Assembly (NCBI GenBank): GCA_003248775.1
Contig: QFQX01000016.1
Location: 1-64,000 of the forward strand
Source: Shinella sp.
Lineage (GTDB): Bacteria; Pseudomonadota; Alphaproteobacteria; Rhizobiales; Rhizobiaceae
Reading direction: 5' to 3'
Length of the DNA stretch: 64,000 nucleotides
Within the stretch, counting starts at the first letter, position 1. Every line of letters starts with the position of its first letter. The position numbers were made by a program, and so were the translations under genes. Shown piece after piece: positions 16,990-24,923 of the stretch. Below the pieces are notes generated by a model. That model did not search any database. It was not told the DNA's origin and saw only the letters and a program-made list of their open reading frames with translations.

Positions 16990-18474
16990 ATGACCTGCAA
17001 GCTATCGCTGGCAAACCTTATCGAAATCTCTGGAAACGCAGCCATCCCGGCCTATCGCCGCGAACAGTTGAAGGCCGGCATCCTGCATTTCGGCGTCGGC
17101 AACTTCCATCGCGCCCATCAGGCCGTCTACCTCCACGAGCTATTCAACCAGGGCCGGGACATGGATTTCGCCATCCTCGGCGCCGGCGTCCTGCCATCCG
17201 ACCGCAAGATGAAGGCAACGCTGGAAGCGCAGGACTATCTGACGACGGTCGTCGAACAGGACATCAACCGCAGCACCGCCACCGTCACCGGACCGATGAC
17301 CGGCATGATCGCCGCCCCCGACTTCGGCGACATCATCGCGGCCCTTTCCGATCCGGCGATCCGCATCGTGTCGATGACCATCACCGAAGGCGGTTATTTC
17401 ATCGATCCGGCAACCGGAAAATTCGACCCCGGCCATCCGGCCATGGTGGCCGACGCCGCCAATCCGGGAGAGCCGAAGACCGTATTCGGCCTCATCATCG
17501 CTGGTCTGAAGGCGCGCAAGGCCAAGGGGATGCCGCCCTTTACCGTCATGTGCTGCGACAACATTCCAGGCAATGGCGAGGTGACGGAAGCCACCATCAC
17601 CGGTCTTGCAAAGCTCTCGGACCCCGATTTCGCCCACTGGATCCATGAGAATGTCGCCTTCCCCAATTCCATGGTCGACCGCATCACGCCGGCAACAGGC
17701 GAACGGGAAATCGGCATCGCCCGCGATACCTACGGCATCGAGGACGGCTGGCCGGTCTTCTGCGAGGAATTCAAGCAGTGGGTTCTGGAGGATCGCTTCC
17801 CGCTGGGACGTCCGGCGCTGGAGGCGGTCGGCGTCACCTTCGTTCCGGATGTCGCGCCCTATGAGCTGATGAAGCTGCGCATCCTGAACGGCGGCCACGC
17901 GGCCATCGCCTATCCCGCCGCGCTGATGGACATCCACTTCGTTCACGAGGCGATGCAGGAGCCGCTGATCCGCGCCTTCCTCGCCAAGCTGGAGCGGGAC
18001 GAGATCATTCCCGTCGTGCCGCCGGTGCCGGACACCAGCCTCGACGACTATTTCCAGCTCATCGAAAGCCGCTTCTCCAATCCGAAGATCGGCGACACCA
18101 TTCCACGACTGGCGCAGGACGGCTCCAACCGTCAGCCGAAGTTCATCCTGCCCTCCACCGCCGACCGGCTGAACAAGGGATTGGATGTCGTGGGGCTGGC
18201 CCTCGTCTCGGCGCTGTGGTGCCGCTATTTCGAGGGCGCTTCGGACAGCGGCAAGCCCATCGTCTTCAACGATGCAAGCGCGGAACGCCTGCAGCAAGCG
18301 GCCCTTGCCTCCCGCGGCGACCCGAAGGCCTTCCTCGCGCTCGGCGATATCTTCGGCGCGGTCGGCCAGAACCCGCTCTTCATCCGACGCTTCAGCCATG
18401 CGCTCGCAACGCTTCGCGAGGTCGGCACGGCAGAAACGCTGAAGCGCTATCTCGACGGCAGGCTGGCAGCCTGA
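16990..18474 (+). CDS. mtlK: Mannitol 2-dehydrogenase, long-chain polyol dehydrogenase
   Basis: The 494-residue protein is a polyol-specific long-chain dehydrogenase: N-terminal Rossmann region (GILHFGVGNFHRAHQAVYL) and the catalytic K-x4-N-x2-H motif in KLRILNGGH. It oxidises mannitol, and in related enzymes D-arabitol or sorbitol, to the ketose with NAD. I chose ATG at 16990 because CGAGG lies about ten bases upstream and the protein then begins like its family; an ATG 17 codons earlier overlaps smoS. The HAD gene starts seven bases after the stop. Confidence 0.92.
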   Translation: MTCKLSLANLIEISGNAAIPAYRREQLKAGILHFGVGNFHRAHQAVYLHELFNQGRDMDFAILGAGVLPSDRKMKATLEAQDYLTTVVEQDINRSTATVTGPMTGMIAAPDFGDIIAALSDPAIRIVSMTITEGGYFIDPATGKFDPGHPAMVADAANPGEPKTVFGLIIAGLKARKAKGMPPFTVMCCDNIPGNGEVTEATITGLAKLSDPDFAHWIHENVAFPNSMVDRITPATGEREIGIARDTYGIEDGWPVFCEEFKQWVLEDRFPLGRPALEAVGVTFVPDVAPYELMKLRILNGGHAAIAYPAALMDIHFVHEAMQEPLIRAFLAKLERDEIIPVVPPVPDTSLDDYFQLIESRFSNPKIGDTIPRLAQDGSNRQPKFILPSTADRLNKGLDVVGLALVSALWCRYFEGASDSGKPIVFNDASAERLQQAALASRGDPKAFLALGDIFGAVGQNPLFIRRFSHALATLREVGTAETLKRYLDGRLAA

Positions 18475-18481
18475 TCCCGTC

Positions 18482-19159
18482 ATGGAAAAGGATGGAAGAC
18501 GGCTGGTCATCTTCGATTGCGACGGCGTGCTCGTCGATAGCGAGCCGATATCGCTCGCCGTTCTGGTCGATGCCTTCCGGCAGGCCGGCGTGGTCATCGA
18601 TGCGGACTACGCCCACCGGCGCTTTCTCGGCAAGAGCCTCGCGGCGGTGATCGCAACCGCACGCGACGAATTCTCCCTCGAAATCGGCGAGCCCTTCCTC
18701 GCCGACCTGAGGACCGCTCTCCATGCAAGGTTTCGGCAGGAACTCAAGCCCATACCGAATGTCGCCAGGGCACTCGACGATCTCGATCGAGCCGGGCACA
18801 GCTGGTGCGTGGCGTCGTCGAGCCAGCCGGAGCGTATCGCGCTTTCCCTGACGATAACCGGCCTCTTCGACCGTTTCTCGCCGCATCTCTTCAGCGCATC
18901 CATGGTCGAGAATGGCAAACCGGCGCCCGATCTCTTCCTTTATGCAGCATCGAAGATGGGCTTTCCGTCCGAGGCCTGCATCGTCATCGAGGACAGCCCC
19001 GCCGGCATCATGGCGGCAAGGGCGGCCGGGATGACGGTTTTCGCCTTTACCGGCGGTTCGCATACCACACTCGCCTCCTACCGCGACGAAATCGCAGCCC
19101 TCAAGCCTGACAGGCGGTTTGACGATATGGTCGAATTGCTCCACCTTATGCAAAAATGA
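18482..19159 (+). CDS. HAD superfamily hydrolase (subfamily IA phosphatase)
   Basis: The 225-residue protein has the HAD motifs in order: FDCDGVLVDSE (11-21; nucleophile Asp and acid Asp), ASSS (motif II), the lysine in GKPAPDLFLYA (motif III) and IEDSPAG (motif IV). A helical cap lies between motifs I and II, as in beta-phosphoglucomutase-like sugar phosphatases. Placed between mtlK and an FGGY kinase, it probably removes phosphate from a sugar or polyol phosphate formed in this pathway. The exact substrate is unknown. Confidence 0.88.
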   Translation: MEKDGRRLVIFDCDGVLVDSEPISLAVLVDAFRQAGVVIDADYAHRRFLGKSLAAVIATARDEFSLEIGEPFLADLRTALHARFRQELKPIPNVARALDDLDRAGHSWCVASSSQPERIALSLTITGLFDRFSPHLFSASMVENGKPAPDLFLYAASKMGFPSEACIVIEDSPAGIMAARAAGMTVFAFTGGSHTTLASYRDEIAALKPDRRFDDMVELLHLMQK

Positions 19160-19184
19160 AAAAACGGGACGGAAACAGGCCACG

Positions 19185-20765
19185 ATGCGCGACCACGTGA
19201 TTGCGGTGGATGTCGGGACAGGCAGCGCGCGCGCCGGTGTCGTCGACCGACAGGGCCGGCTGCTTTGCCGCCGGGAACATCCGATCGGGATGAGGCAACT
19301 TGGCGACCACATCGCCGAATACGATTCCGAACAGATATGGACCGCCACCTGCATCGCCGTCCGCGAGGCGCTCGCAGCTGCCGAACTGCCGGCCGAACGC
19401 ATCGCTGCGCTTGCCTTCGACGCCACCTGCTCACTCGTGCTGCGCGACACCGAGGGGGAACCGCTGGCGCTAGCTCGCGAAAACGGAGCAAACTTCGACA
19501 CCATCGCCTGGCTCGACCATCGCGCCAGCCGCGAAGCTGCCGAAATCTCTGGAACGCGCCACCCGTTGCTTGCCTATGCCGGCGAAGCGATCTCGCCGGA
19601 AATGCAGATCCCGAAGCTGATCTGGCTGAAACGCAATCGCCCCGATCTCTGGGCGAAATCCGGCCACTTCTTCGACCTTGCGGATTTCATGAGCTGGCGC
19701 GCCACCGGCAGCACCGGCCGGTCGCTTTGCACACTCACCTCCAAATGGAATTTTCTGGCTCATGAGAAAAACGGCTGGAGCCCCGATTTTCTCGACAGGA
19801 TCGGCCTAGGCGATCTTTTGCTTCGTGGTGGTCTGCCGCAACAGGGTGTCGCTGTCGGACAGGCGATAGGCCCGCTGACGGACAAGGCCGCAACGGAACT
19901 TGGCCTCGACACCGACGTCGTGGTCGCCGCCGGCATGGTCGATGCCTATGCCGGCGCGCTGGGCGTGCTGGGCTCGATCGCGGATCAGCCTGACGCGTTG
20001 GAACAACGGATCGCGCTGATCGGCGGCACCTCGAGTTGTCTGATTTCCTTTGCCGCCGCGCCCCATTTCGGCAAGAGCCTCTGGGGACCCTTCTTCGACG
20101 CGGTATTTCCCGGCCAATGGCTGGTCGAAGCCGGCCAGTCGGCCACGGGTGGCCTGCTCAATCATCTGCTGCGGCTGCATGCGGAAGGTGGAGAACCAAC
20201 GCCTTCGCGGCATAGACAGGTAATTGAACGGGTGCAGTCTCTCAGGCAGGCGGAAGGACCTGACTTTGCCGCCCGCCTCCATATCCTGCCGGACTTTCAC
20301 GGCAACCGCTCGCCCTTTGCCGATCCGAACCTTACCGGCGCGATCACCGGCCTGACGCTCGACAGTTCCTTCGACGGCCTCTGCCGCATCTACTGGCGCG
20401 CCTGCGTGGCGATTGCGCTGGCGCTGCGCCAGATCCTCGAAGCCATGGAAAAGAGCGGCATCCGGCCCGAACGGCTGCATCTCACCGGCGGGCACGTCAA
20501 GAACCCGCTGCTGGTCGAACTTTACGGCGATGTCACCGGTCGTGAACTGGTCATACCCGACACCGACGACGCCGTACTGGTCGGCACCGCCATGAATGCG
20601 GCAGCCGCCGGCGGGCTTTATCCATCGCTTGCGGCCGCAGGCGTCGGCATGGCCGCACCCTCACGCAGCAGACAGCCGGATGCAGCGAAACACGCCCTCT
20701 ATGAGCGCGACTACCGGCGTTTCCTTGCCATGCAACGCCACCGCGCCGAACTGGATACGCTGTAG
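19185..20765 (+). CDS. FGGY family carbohydrate kinase (pentulose kinase type)
   Basis: The 526-residue protein has the two actin-like ATPase domains of FGGY kinases: N-terminal AVDVGTGSARAGVVD, WLDHRA, then AAGMVDAYAGALGVLG and IGGTSSC, with LHLTGGHVKNPLLVEL near the end. These features suit the pentulose-kinase branch (D-ribulose or similar) better than classical xylulokinase. Following polyol dehydrogenases, it should phosphorylate the ketose made from a pentitol such as arabitol or ribitol. The start at 19185 (MRDHVIAVDVG) gives the expected N-terminus; the longer frame runs into the HAD gene. A palindromic repeat follows the stop. Confidence 0.87.
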   Translation: MRDHVIAVDVGTGSARAGVVDRQGRLLCRREHPIGMRQLGDHIAEYDSEQIWTATCIAVREALAAAELPAERIAALAFDATCSLVLRDTEGEPLALARENGANFDTIAWLDHRASREAAEISGTRHPLLAYAGEAISPEMQIPKLIWLKRNRPDLWAKSGHFFDLADFMSWRATGSTGRSLCTLTSKWNFLAHEKNGWSPDFLDRIGLGDLLLRGGLPQQGVAVGQAIGPLTDKAATELGLDTDVVVAAGMVDAYAGALGVLGSIADQPDALEQRIALIGGTSSCLISFAAAPHFGKSLWGPFFDAVFPGQWLVEAGQSATGGLLNHLLRLHAEGGEPTPSRHRQVIERVQSLRQAEGPDFAARLHILPDFHGNRSPFADPNLTGAITGLTLDSSFDGLCRIYWRACVAIALALRQILEAMEKSGIRPERLHLTGGHVKNPLLVELYGDVTGRELVIPDTDDAVLVGTAMNAAAAGGLYPSLAAAGVGMAAPSRSRQPDAAKHALYERDYRRFLAMQRHRAELDTL

Positions 20766-20812
20766 AGCAATTCCAGCAAAAGCGGAAACCGGTTTTGCGC
20801 CAGAAATTGCTC
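20766..20812. repeat. Palindromic rhizobial intergenic repeat
   Basis: AGCAATTCC near the start and AGAAATTGCT near the end form imperfect outer arms, with an inner AAAACCGGTTTT-like palindrome. This GAGCAATTCC...GAATTGCT pattern is one I recognise from many rhizobial intergenic regions. It lies between convergent genes and may serve as a terminator for either. Confidence 0.5.
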
Positions 20813-20828
20813 CAGAAACAGAACTCAA

Positions 20829-21815
20829 TCAACCCCAGAGGCGGGAAGCAGGCGCCTGCATCATCGACCCGTCATAGCGGATCGGATCATCCCGGTCGGC
20901 GGCAAGCAGCAGCGGTCCGTCGAGATCGACATAGGGCGCGCCCTGCGCCACCAGAAAGGCCGGCGCCATGGCGAGCGACGTGCCGAGCATGCAGCCGACC
21001 ATGATGTCGAAGCCGGCAACCAGCGCCACCTCGCGCATCGCCAGCGCCTCTGTCAGGCCGCCGGTCTTGTCGAGCTTGATGTTCACGGAATCATATTTGC
21101 CGACGAGCTTTGCGAGCGAAGCTCGGTCATGGCAGCTTTCGTCGGCGCAGACGGGCAGCACTCTTTTGATATCGAGAAGAGCATCGTCCTTGCCCGCCGG
21201 CAGCGGCTGTTCCACAAGCGCCACGCCGAGCTTCACCAGAACGGGCGCAAGCGCCTGATACTGCTCGACCGACCAACCCTCATTGGCATCGACGATAATT
21301 TTCGAGGTGGGAGCGCCCGCCCTCACCGCCTCGATCCGTTCGACATCGCCCTCGCCACCGAGCTTGACCTTGAGAAGCGGCCGCGCCGCATTCTTCGCCG
21401 CAGCCTCCCGCATACTTTCCGGCGTGCCAAGCGACAGCGTGAAGGCGGTCTCGACCGGCTTCGGCGCGGGAATACCCGCAATCTGCCAGGCAGGCCGCCC
21501 GCCGCGCTTTGCTTCCAGATCCCAGAAGGCGCAATCGAGACCATTACGCGCAGCCCCCGCCGGCAGCCGCGATTGCAGCGCCTCGCGGGTCATGCCCTTC
21601 TTCAGGTCGGCGGCACAGGAAAGGATGGTCGCGATCACGCCTTCGACGGTCTCATCATAGCGGGCATAGGGCACGCACTCCCCTCGCCCGGTGAAGCTGC
21701 CGTCCGAGAGAGTGACCGTAACGACGCGGATTTCGGTGCGCGAGCCACGCGAAATGGTGAAGCTGCCGGCAACCGGGAAACGCTCCTCCGTCGCGGTCAG
21801 AATGAGGCCAGTCAT
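20829..21815 (-). CDS. dgcA: Dipeptide (L-Ala-D/L-Glu type) epimerase or N-acetyl-glutamate racemase, enolase superfamily
   Basis: The 328-residue protein has the muconate-lactonising/epimerase active site: Lys149 and Lys151 (LKVKLGG), metal ligands Asp176 (VDANEG), Glu202 (VEQPLP) and Asp225 (CADES), and Lys247 (NIKLDK). Two facing lysines indicate 1,1-proton transfer as in L-Ala-D/L-Glu epimerases that recycle murein peptides, or the related DgcA racemase. It lies alone, convergent with the FGGY kinase gene and divergent from mnmA. AAGGAA precedes the ATG. The superfamily call is firm; the substrate is less so. Confidence 0.82.
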   Translation of the reverse strand: MTGLILTATEERFPVAGSFTISRGSRTEIRVVTVTLSDGSFTGRGECVPYARYDETVEGVIATILSCAADLKKGMTREALQSRLPAGAARNGLDCAFWDLEAKRGGRPAWQIAGIPAPKPVETAFTLSLGTPESMREAAAKNAARPLLKVKLGGEGDVERIEAVRAGAPTSKIIVDANEGWSVEQYQALAPVLVKLGVALVEQPLPAGKDDALLDIKRVLPVCADESCHDRASLAKLVGKYDSVNIKLDKTGGLTEALAMREVALVAGFDIMVGCMLGTSLAMAPAFLVAQGAPYVDLDGPLLLAADRDDPIRYDGSMMQAPASRLWG

Positions 21816-22014
21816 CGTCTTTCATTCCTTTCCCTGCAGGGCGTTTGGCGCCGCTGGCGAATCGCCGCCCCTTGCGCGGGACAGCAATCCTTTCTATATC
21901 CGTCAACAATATGGTCGAGGTCTTCGCGATCCATAATCGCAATTTGCCGCATTCCGATGGCGGAACGCCGGCCATGCCTCACCTTTCAACGCATGAAATT
22001 GGCGGATAAGCCCC

Positions 22015-23211
22015 GTGAATACGCTGGATTTTGACAAGAAGCCTGAAGATACCCGCGTCGTTGTGGCGATGTCGGGCGGCGTGGATTCCTCCGTTGTCGC
22101 CGGCATTCTCAAACGCGAGGGCTATGACGTCCTCGGCATCACGCTGCAGCTTTACGATCACGGCGCCGCCGTGCATCGCGCCGGCTCCTGCTGTGCCGGT
22201 CAGGATATCGACGACGCGCGCCGCGTCTGCGAAACGCTCGGCATTCCCCATTACGTCCTCGACTACGAACAGCGCTTTCGCGACACGGTCATCAACCCGT
22301 TCATGGAAAGCTACGTCGCCGGTGAAACGCCGATCCCCTGCGTCGCCTGCAACCAGACGGTCAAGTTCGCCGATCTGCTGGCGACCGCGAAGGAACTCGG
22401 CGCCGACGCGCTGGCAACCGGCCACTACATCCGTTCGCGGGCGACACCCCTGCCGGATGATCCGGGCCACCGGGCGCTGTTTCGCCCGATCGACAGCGAA
22501 CGCGACCAGAGCTACTTCCTGTTTGCCACGACGCAGGAGCAGATCGATTACCTGCGCTTTCCACTGGGCGGCCTTTCCAAGGCCGAAACCCGCGTGCTGG
22601 CCGAGGAAATGGGCCTCGTCGTCGCCCAGAAAGCCGACAGCCAGGACATCTGTTTCGTGCCGCAGGGCAAGTATGCCGACATCATCACCAAGCTCCGCCC
22701 CGACTCGGCGCTGGGCGGCGACATCGTGCATCTCGACGGCCGCGTGCTCGGCCGCCACGAAGGCATTCTCCATTACACGATCGGCCAGAGGAAGGGGCTC
22801 GGCGTCGCCACCGGCGAACCGCTCTACGTCATCTATCTCGATGCCCGTTCGCGCCGCGTGATCGTCGGTCCGAAGGAAGCGCTGGAAACCCACCGCGTCT
22901 ACCTGCGCGACATCAACTGGCTGGGCGACAAGGCGCTTGCCGACGAAGCCCGTGATGGCTTCGCCTGCTTCGCCAAGGTCCGCTCCACCCGTCCGCCGGC
23001 CCCTGCAATGCTGCATGCCGACGAAAACGGCATCTATGTCGATCTGGAGATCGGCGAAGCCGGCATTGCGCCGGGTCAGGCCTGCGTTCTCTATTCTGCA
23101 CCGGGCGCTGACGCCCGCGTCTATGGCGGCGGCTTCATCGATCGCTCCGAACGGGCAGCCGATGCGGAGGCCTCGCTGAAGGCGCTTCTTTCGTCTCCCG
23201 TCGCCGCCTGA
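22015..23211 (+). CDS. mnmA: tRNA-specific 2-thiouridylase MnmA
   Basis: The 398-residue enzyme thiolates U34 of tRNAs for Glu, Gln and Lys. It has the PP-loop AMSGGVDSSV (18-27), the nucleophile Cys112 (CVACNQ), the second catalytic cysteine Cys213 (QDICFVPQG), GHY (136-138) and IGQRKGLG. The start is GTG at 22015 and no better ATG lies nearby. A hairpin terminator that overlaps the promoter of the downstream tRNA follows it. The tRNA-Met next door is not an MnmA substrate. Confidence 0.95.
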   Translation: MNTLDFDKKPEDTRVVVAMSGGVDSSVVAGILKREGYDVLGITLQLYDHGAAVHRAGSCCAGQDIDDARRVCETLGIPHYVLDYEQRFRDTVINPFMESYVAGETPIPCVACNQTVKFADLLATAKELGADALATGHYIRSRATPLPDDPGHRALFRPIDSERDQSYFLFATTQEQIDYLRFPLGGLSKAETRVLAEEMGLVVAQKADSQDICFVPQGKYADIITKLRPDSALGGDIVHLDGRVLGRHEGILHYTIGQRKGLGVATGEPLYVIYLDARSRRVIVGPKEALETHRVYLRDINWLGDKALADEARDGFACFAKVRSTRPPAPAMLHADENGIYVDLEIGEAGIAPGQACVLYSAPGADARVYGGGFIDRSERAADAEASLKALLSSPVAA

Positions 23212-23265
23212 AAGGCCTCCTTTCGAACGTCGGTGAAAACGCTTCTGTTTTTCCCTGTCACGCGC

Positions 23266-23326
23266 TTGACACTAACGGGAGCCTCGCCTTATAAGCCGCC
23301 CATCGCTTCGGGCGGCTTTGATTTTT
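23266..23326 (+). promoter_or_regulatory. tRNA promoter overlapping a terminator hairpin
   Basis: TTGACA (23266-23271), 17-18 bases and TTATAAG (23289-23295) form a strong promoter for the tRNA. GCCGCCC (23295-23301), an eight-base loop, GGGCGGC (23310-23316) and TTTGATTTTT make a terminator that should stop mnmA transcription. The tRNA start falls near 23301, inside the hairpin, so the tRNA transcript cannot form the full stem. Confidence 0.65.
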
Positions 23327-23347
23327 CAAAAGTCTCGATCGATGTGT

Positions 23348-23424
23348 GGCGGGGTAGCTCAGGTGGTTAGAGCGTGGGATTCATAACCCCAAGGTCGGCG
23401 GTTCAAGTCCGCCTCCCGCTACCA
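23348..23424 (+). tRNA. tRNA-Met (CAT anticodon)
   Basis: A 77-base cloverleaf: acceptor GGCGGGG pairs with TCCCGCT (two G-U pairs), TAGCTC begins the D-arm, the anticodon loop is TTCATAA, the T-arm is GGCGG-TTCAAGT-CCGCC, and CCA is encoded. The 5' end pairs normally and the loop context suits an elongator tRNA-Met, but initiator versus elongator (or CAU-Ile) was not tested computationally. Confidence 0.96.
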
Positions 23425-23529
23425 ACATTCTCCAAATCCTTGATGATGCTGTTCCAAGCGCGTTCCGGCGCATGTTGTTCACACACGTTTTCCGTGCAAT
23501 GAATTCCGTGAAGACACGGGAGAGTCCTT

Positions 23530-23822
23530 ATGTGGACGGCATTCAGGAATCTGTTTTCTTGGCCAGACAGATTTGACGGCTGTTCGGCGACGTTGCGTTC
23601 AGGACCGAGCAGGAGACTGGCCAGTTCAAGCATTCCTTCATGGAATGGCGGGTCAAGAAGGGGCTGAACAGCGGTGAATTGCTGGTCGGCCTTGCGATGA
23701 AACCCGACGGCTACGCCGGACCGGAAGGCTCGGTGACGAACTATATCAACTTCCATCTCGCAACCGCCGTAAGATTGCGCGACAAGCTCAACGAATGCAT
23801 CGAATTCGCCAGCAGGCGCTAA
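23530..23822 (+). pseudogene. Frameshifted small ORF of unknown function
   Basis: GGGAGAG precedes ATG at 23530, which reads MWTAFRNLFSWPDRFDG and then runs out of frame. From about 23580 another frame continues (LFGDVAFRTEQE, HSFMEWRVKKGL, LLVGLAMKPDGYAGP, NYINFHLATAVRLRDKL) to a stop at 23820-23822. One missing base near 23574-23583 would join the halves into a protein of about 97 residues. I do not recognise the family. Its 3' end is repeated at 25381-25440. It is either a decayed gene or a base-calling error. ATG at 23640 could still start a 60-residue product. Confidence 0.5.
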
Positions 23823-23838
23823 AAAGGATCGCGCCGAA
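23780..23838 (+). repeat. Direct repeat, copy 1 (about 60 bases)
   Basis: It begins CGACAAGCTCAACGAATGCA and includes the end of the frameshifted ORF. About 40 bases are identical to 25383-25422, and roughly 20 more follow with a few mismatches. The two copies flank about 1.5 kb containing the transposase remnant and the FkbM gene. Confidence 0.8.
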
Positions 23839-24052
23839 AATAGTAGGCTACGGCGCCGAAGAACAGGTTCTTGCAGACCCCACGGATCGATACGCCGCAG
23901 TCCACCAGCATTCCATCCACCGGCTTGCGCCTGTGGGCAGGCTTCAGAGCTTTTACCGACAACACTCTAAACGGCTCAGGATCCGGCGCCAGATCGGCAA
24001 CGGCTTTTTTTATGCGGTCATTTTCTTCCTGAACTTCCCTCTGTCCGCGCAT
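23819..24052 (-). pseudogene. IS3-family transposase remnant
   Basis: The 77-codon frame reads EENDRIKKAVADLAPD, like the end of an IS3-type OrfA leucine zipper, then KALKPAHRRKPVDGM, GVSIRGVC and AYYFRRDP, like the start of OrfB. In an intact element of the IS407 kind these belong to two overlapping frames of a DDE transposase. Here both ends are missing and the catalytic DDE part is absent, so it is a dead fragment. This is recognised by eye from motif order. Confidence 0.55.
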
Positions 24053-24260
24053 TTCGTCCGGGGGCGTGGCCTACTTCAAAACGAATGCTCTCTGCGCATC
24101 AGAAAACTCTATATCTCATCATTTGTACTTCGGTCTCCAATCAGGAATCCAGCGCGGAAAACTACAATCAAAAACGGGCCGTTTTTTTTAGAATAAGAGT
24201 ACACCAACCTGTTCCTCATGAGGCCTGTTTTCGATAGCCATTCCACTATGAAGTCCCGGC
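24053..24260. other. AT-richer gap between the IS remnant and the FkbM gene
   Basis: I see no credible gene here. The stretch is visibly richer in A and T than its surroundings and contains an AAAAACGG-G-CCGTTTTT palindrome near 24171-24187. It lies downstream of the FkbM gene and could hold its terminator. Confidence 0.4.
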
Positions 24261-24923
24261 CTAAACGCTGAAGTGATAAGTCGCAGTGTGGCAATAGCGG
24301 CCACGGACCTGATAACCGAAGTCCGCGAGGTATTTCTGGATTTCCATGAAATACGCCAATTCGCCAGCTTCGATGAAGAGGTGCGGCTTTTGTCTCCGGA
24401 GGGTTTCTGTCGCCCCCCTCAATACACCGAGTTCGCCGCCCTCGACGTCCATTTTTACGATACTCAGCGGCGTCTGCTCCGTTATATAGTCATCAAGCCG
24501 GGCAATCTGGATATCGCCGTTCGGATCGGGCTGGATGTTGACCATGCCATAGTTGGCAGTCGTGGGTATGACCGCACGGCCCCTACCCTGAAAATCACCC
24601 AACGCCAGGCTCTCTATGCGGACAAAATCCGTGCAGTCGTTGACCCGAAGGTTCTCCCTGAGAATCTCGCGATTTTTGTCGAAAGGTTCGAAGGCCAGAA
24701 CAGGCGCGTTCAGCACCTTGGCGAAGAACACCGTATGGTTTCCGATATTGGCGCCGATATCAACAATCACCGAACCCGGTGTATAAACCTCTTTGGCCTT
24801 CACCAGCAGGTCCAATTCGTAGAACGATTTTTCGGCGGTAATGACGTTGAACAGATGATCAGGATGGTTGTGGGTGTACAGCTGAAAATTATGGCCGCCA
24901 TAACTGAAATTGACACTCTGCAT
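24261..24923 (-). CDS. FkbM family SAM-dependent methyltransferase
   Basis: The protein of about 220 residues has the FkbM core: VDIGANIGNHTVFFA (SAM loop, about 54-68), LAFEPFDKN, NYGMVNI and the KMDVEGGE motif. FkbM enzymes O-methylate sugars or small molecules and are common in polysaccharide and secondary-metabolite loci. I chose ATG at 24923 because GGAGG lies five bases upstream; in-frame ATGs at 24926, 24950, 24953 and 25010 would lengthen it. It is an orphan, set between two direct repeats and beside an IS remnant, and its base composition looks less GC-rich than its neighbours. It was probably acquired by transfer; its substrate is unknown. Confidence 0.83.
   Translation of the reverse strand: MQSVNFSYGGHNFQLYTHNHPDHLFNVITAEKSFYELDLLVKAKEVYTPGSVIVDIGANIGNHTVFFAKVLNAPVLAFEPFDKNREILRENLRVNDCTDFVRIESLALGDFQGRGRAVIPTTANYGMVNIQPDPNGDIQIARLDDYITEQTPLSIVKMDVEGGELGVLRGATETLRRQKPHLFIEAGELAYFMEIQKYLADFGYQVRGRYCHTATYHFSV

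Noticed and set aside
24171..24187. AAAAACGG-G-CCGTTTTT as a terminator
   Set aside because: With a one-base centre it cannot form a normal hairpin loop without melting the core pairs.
24109..24294. Minus-strand 61-codon frame in the AT-rich gap
   Set aside because: It overlaps the 3' end of the FkbM gene in another frame and shows no family features.
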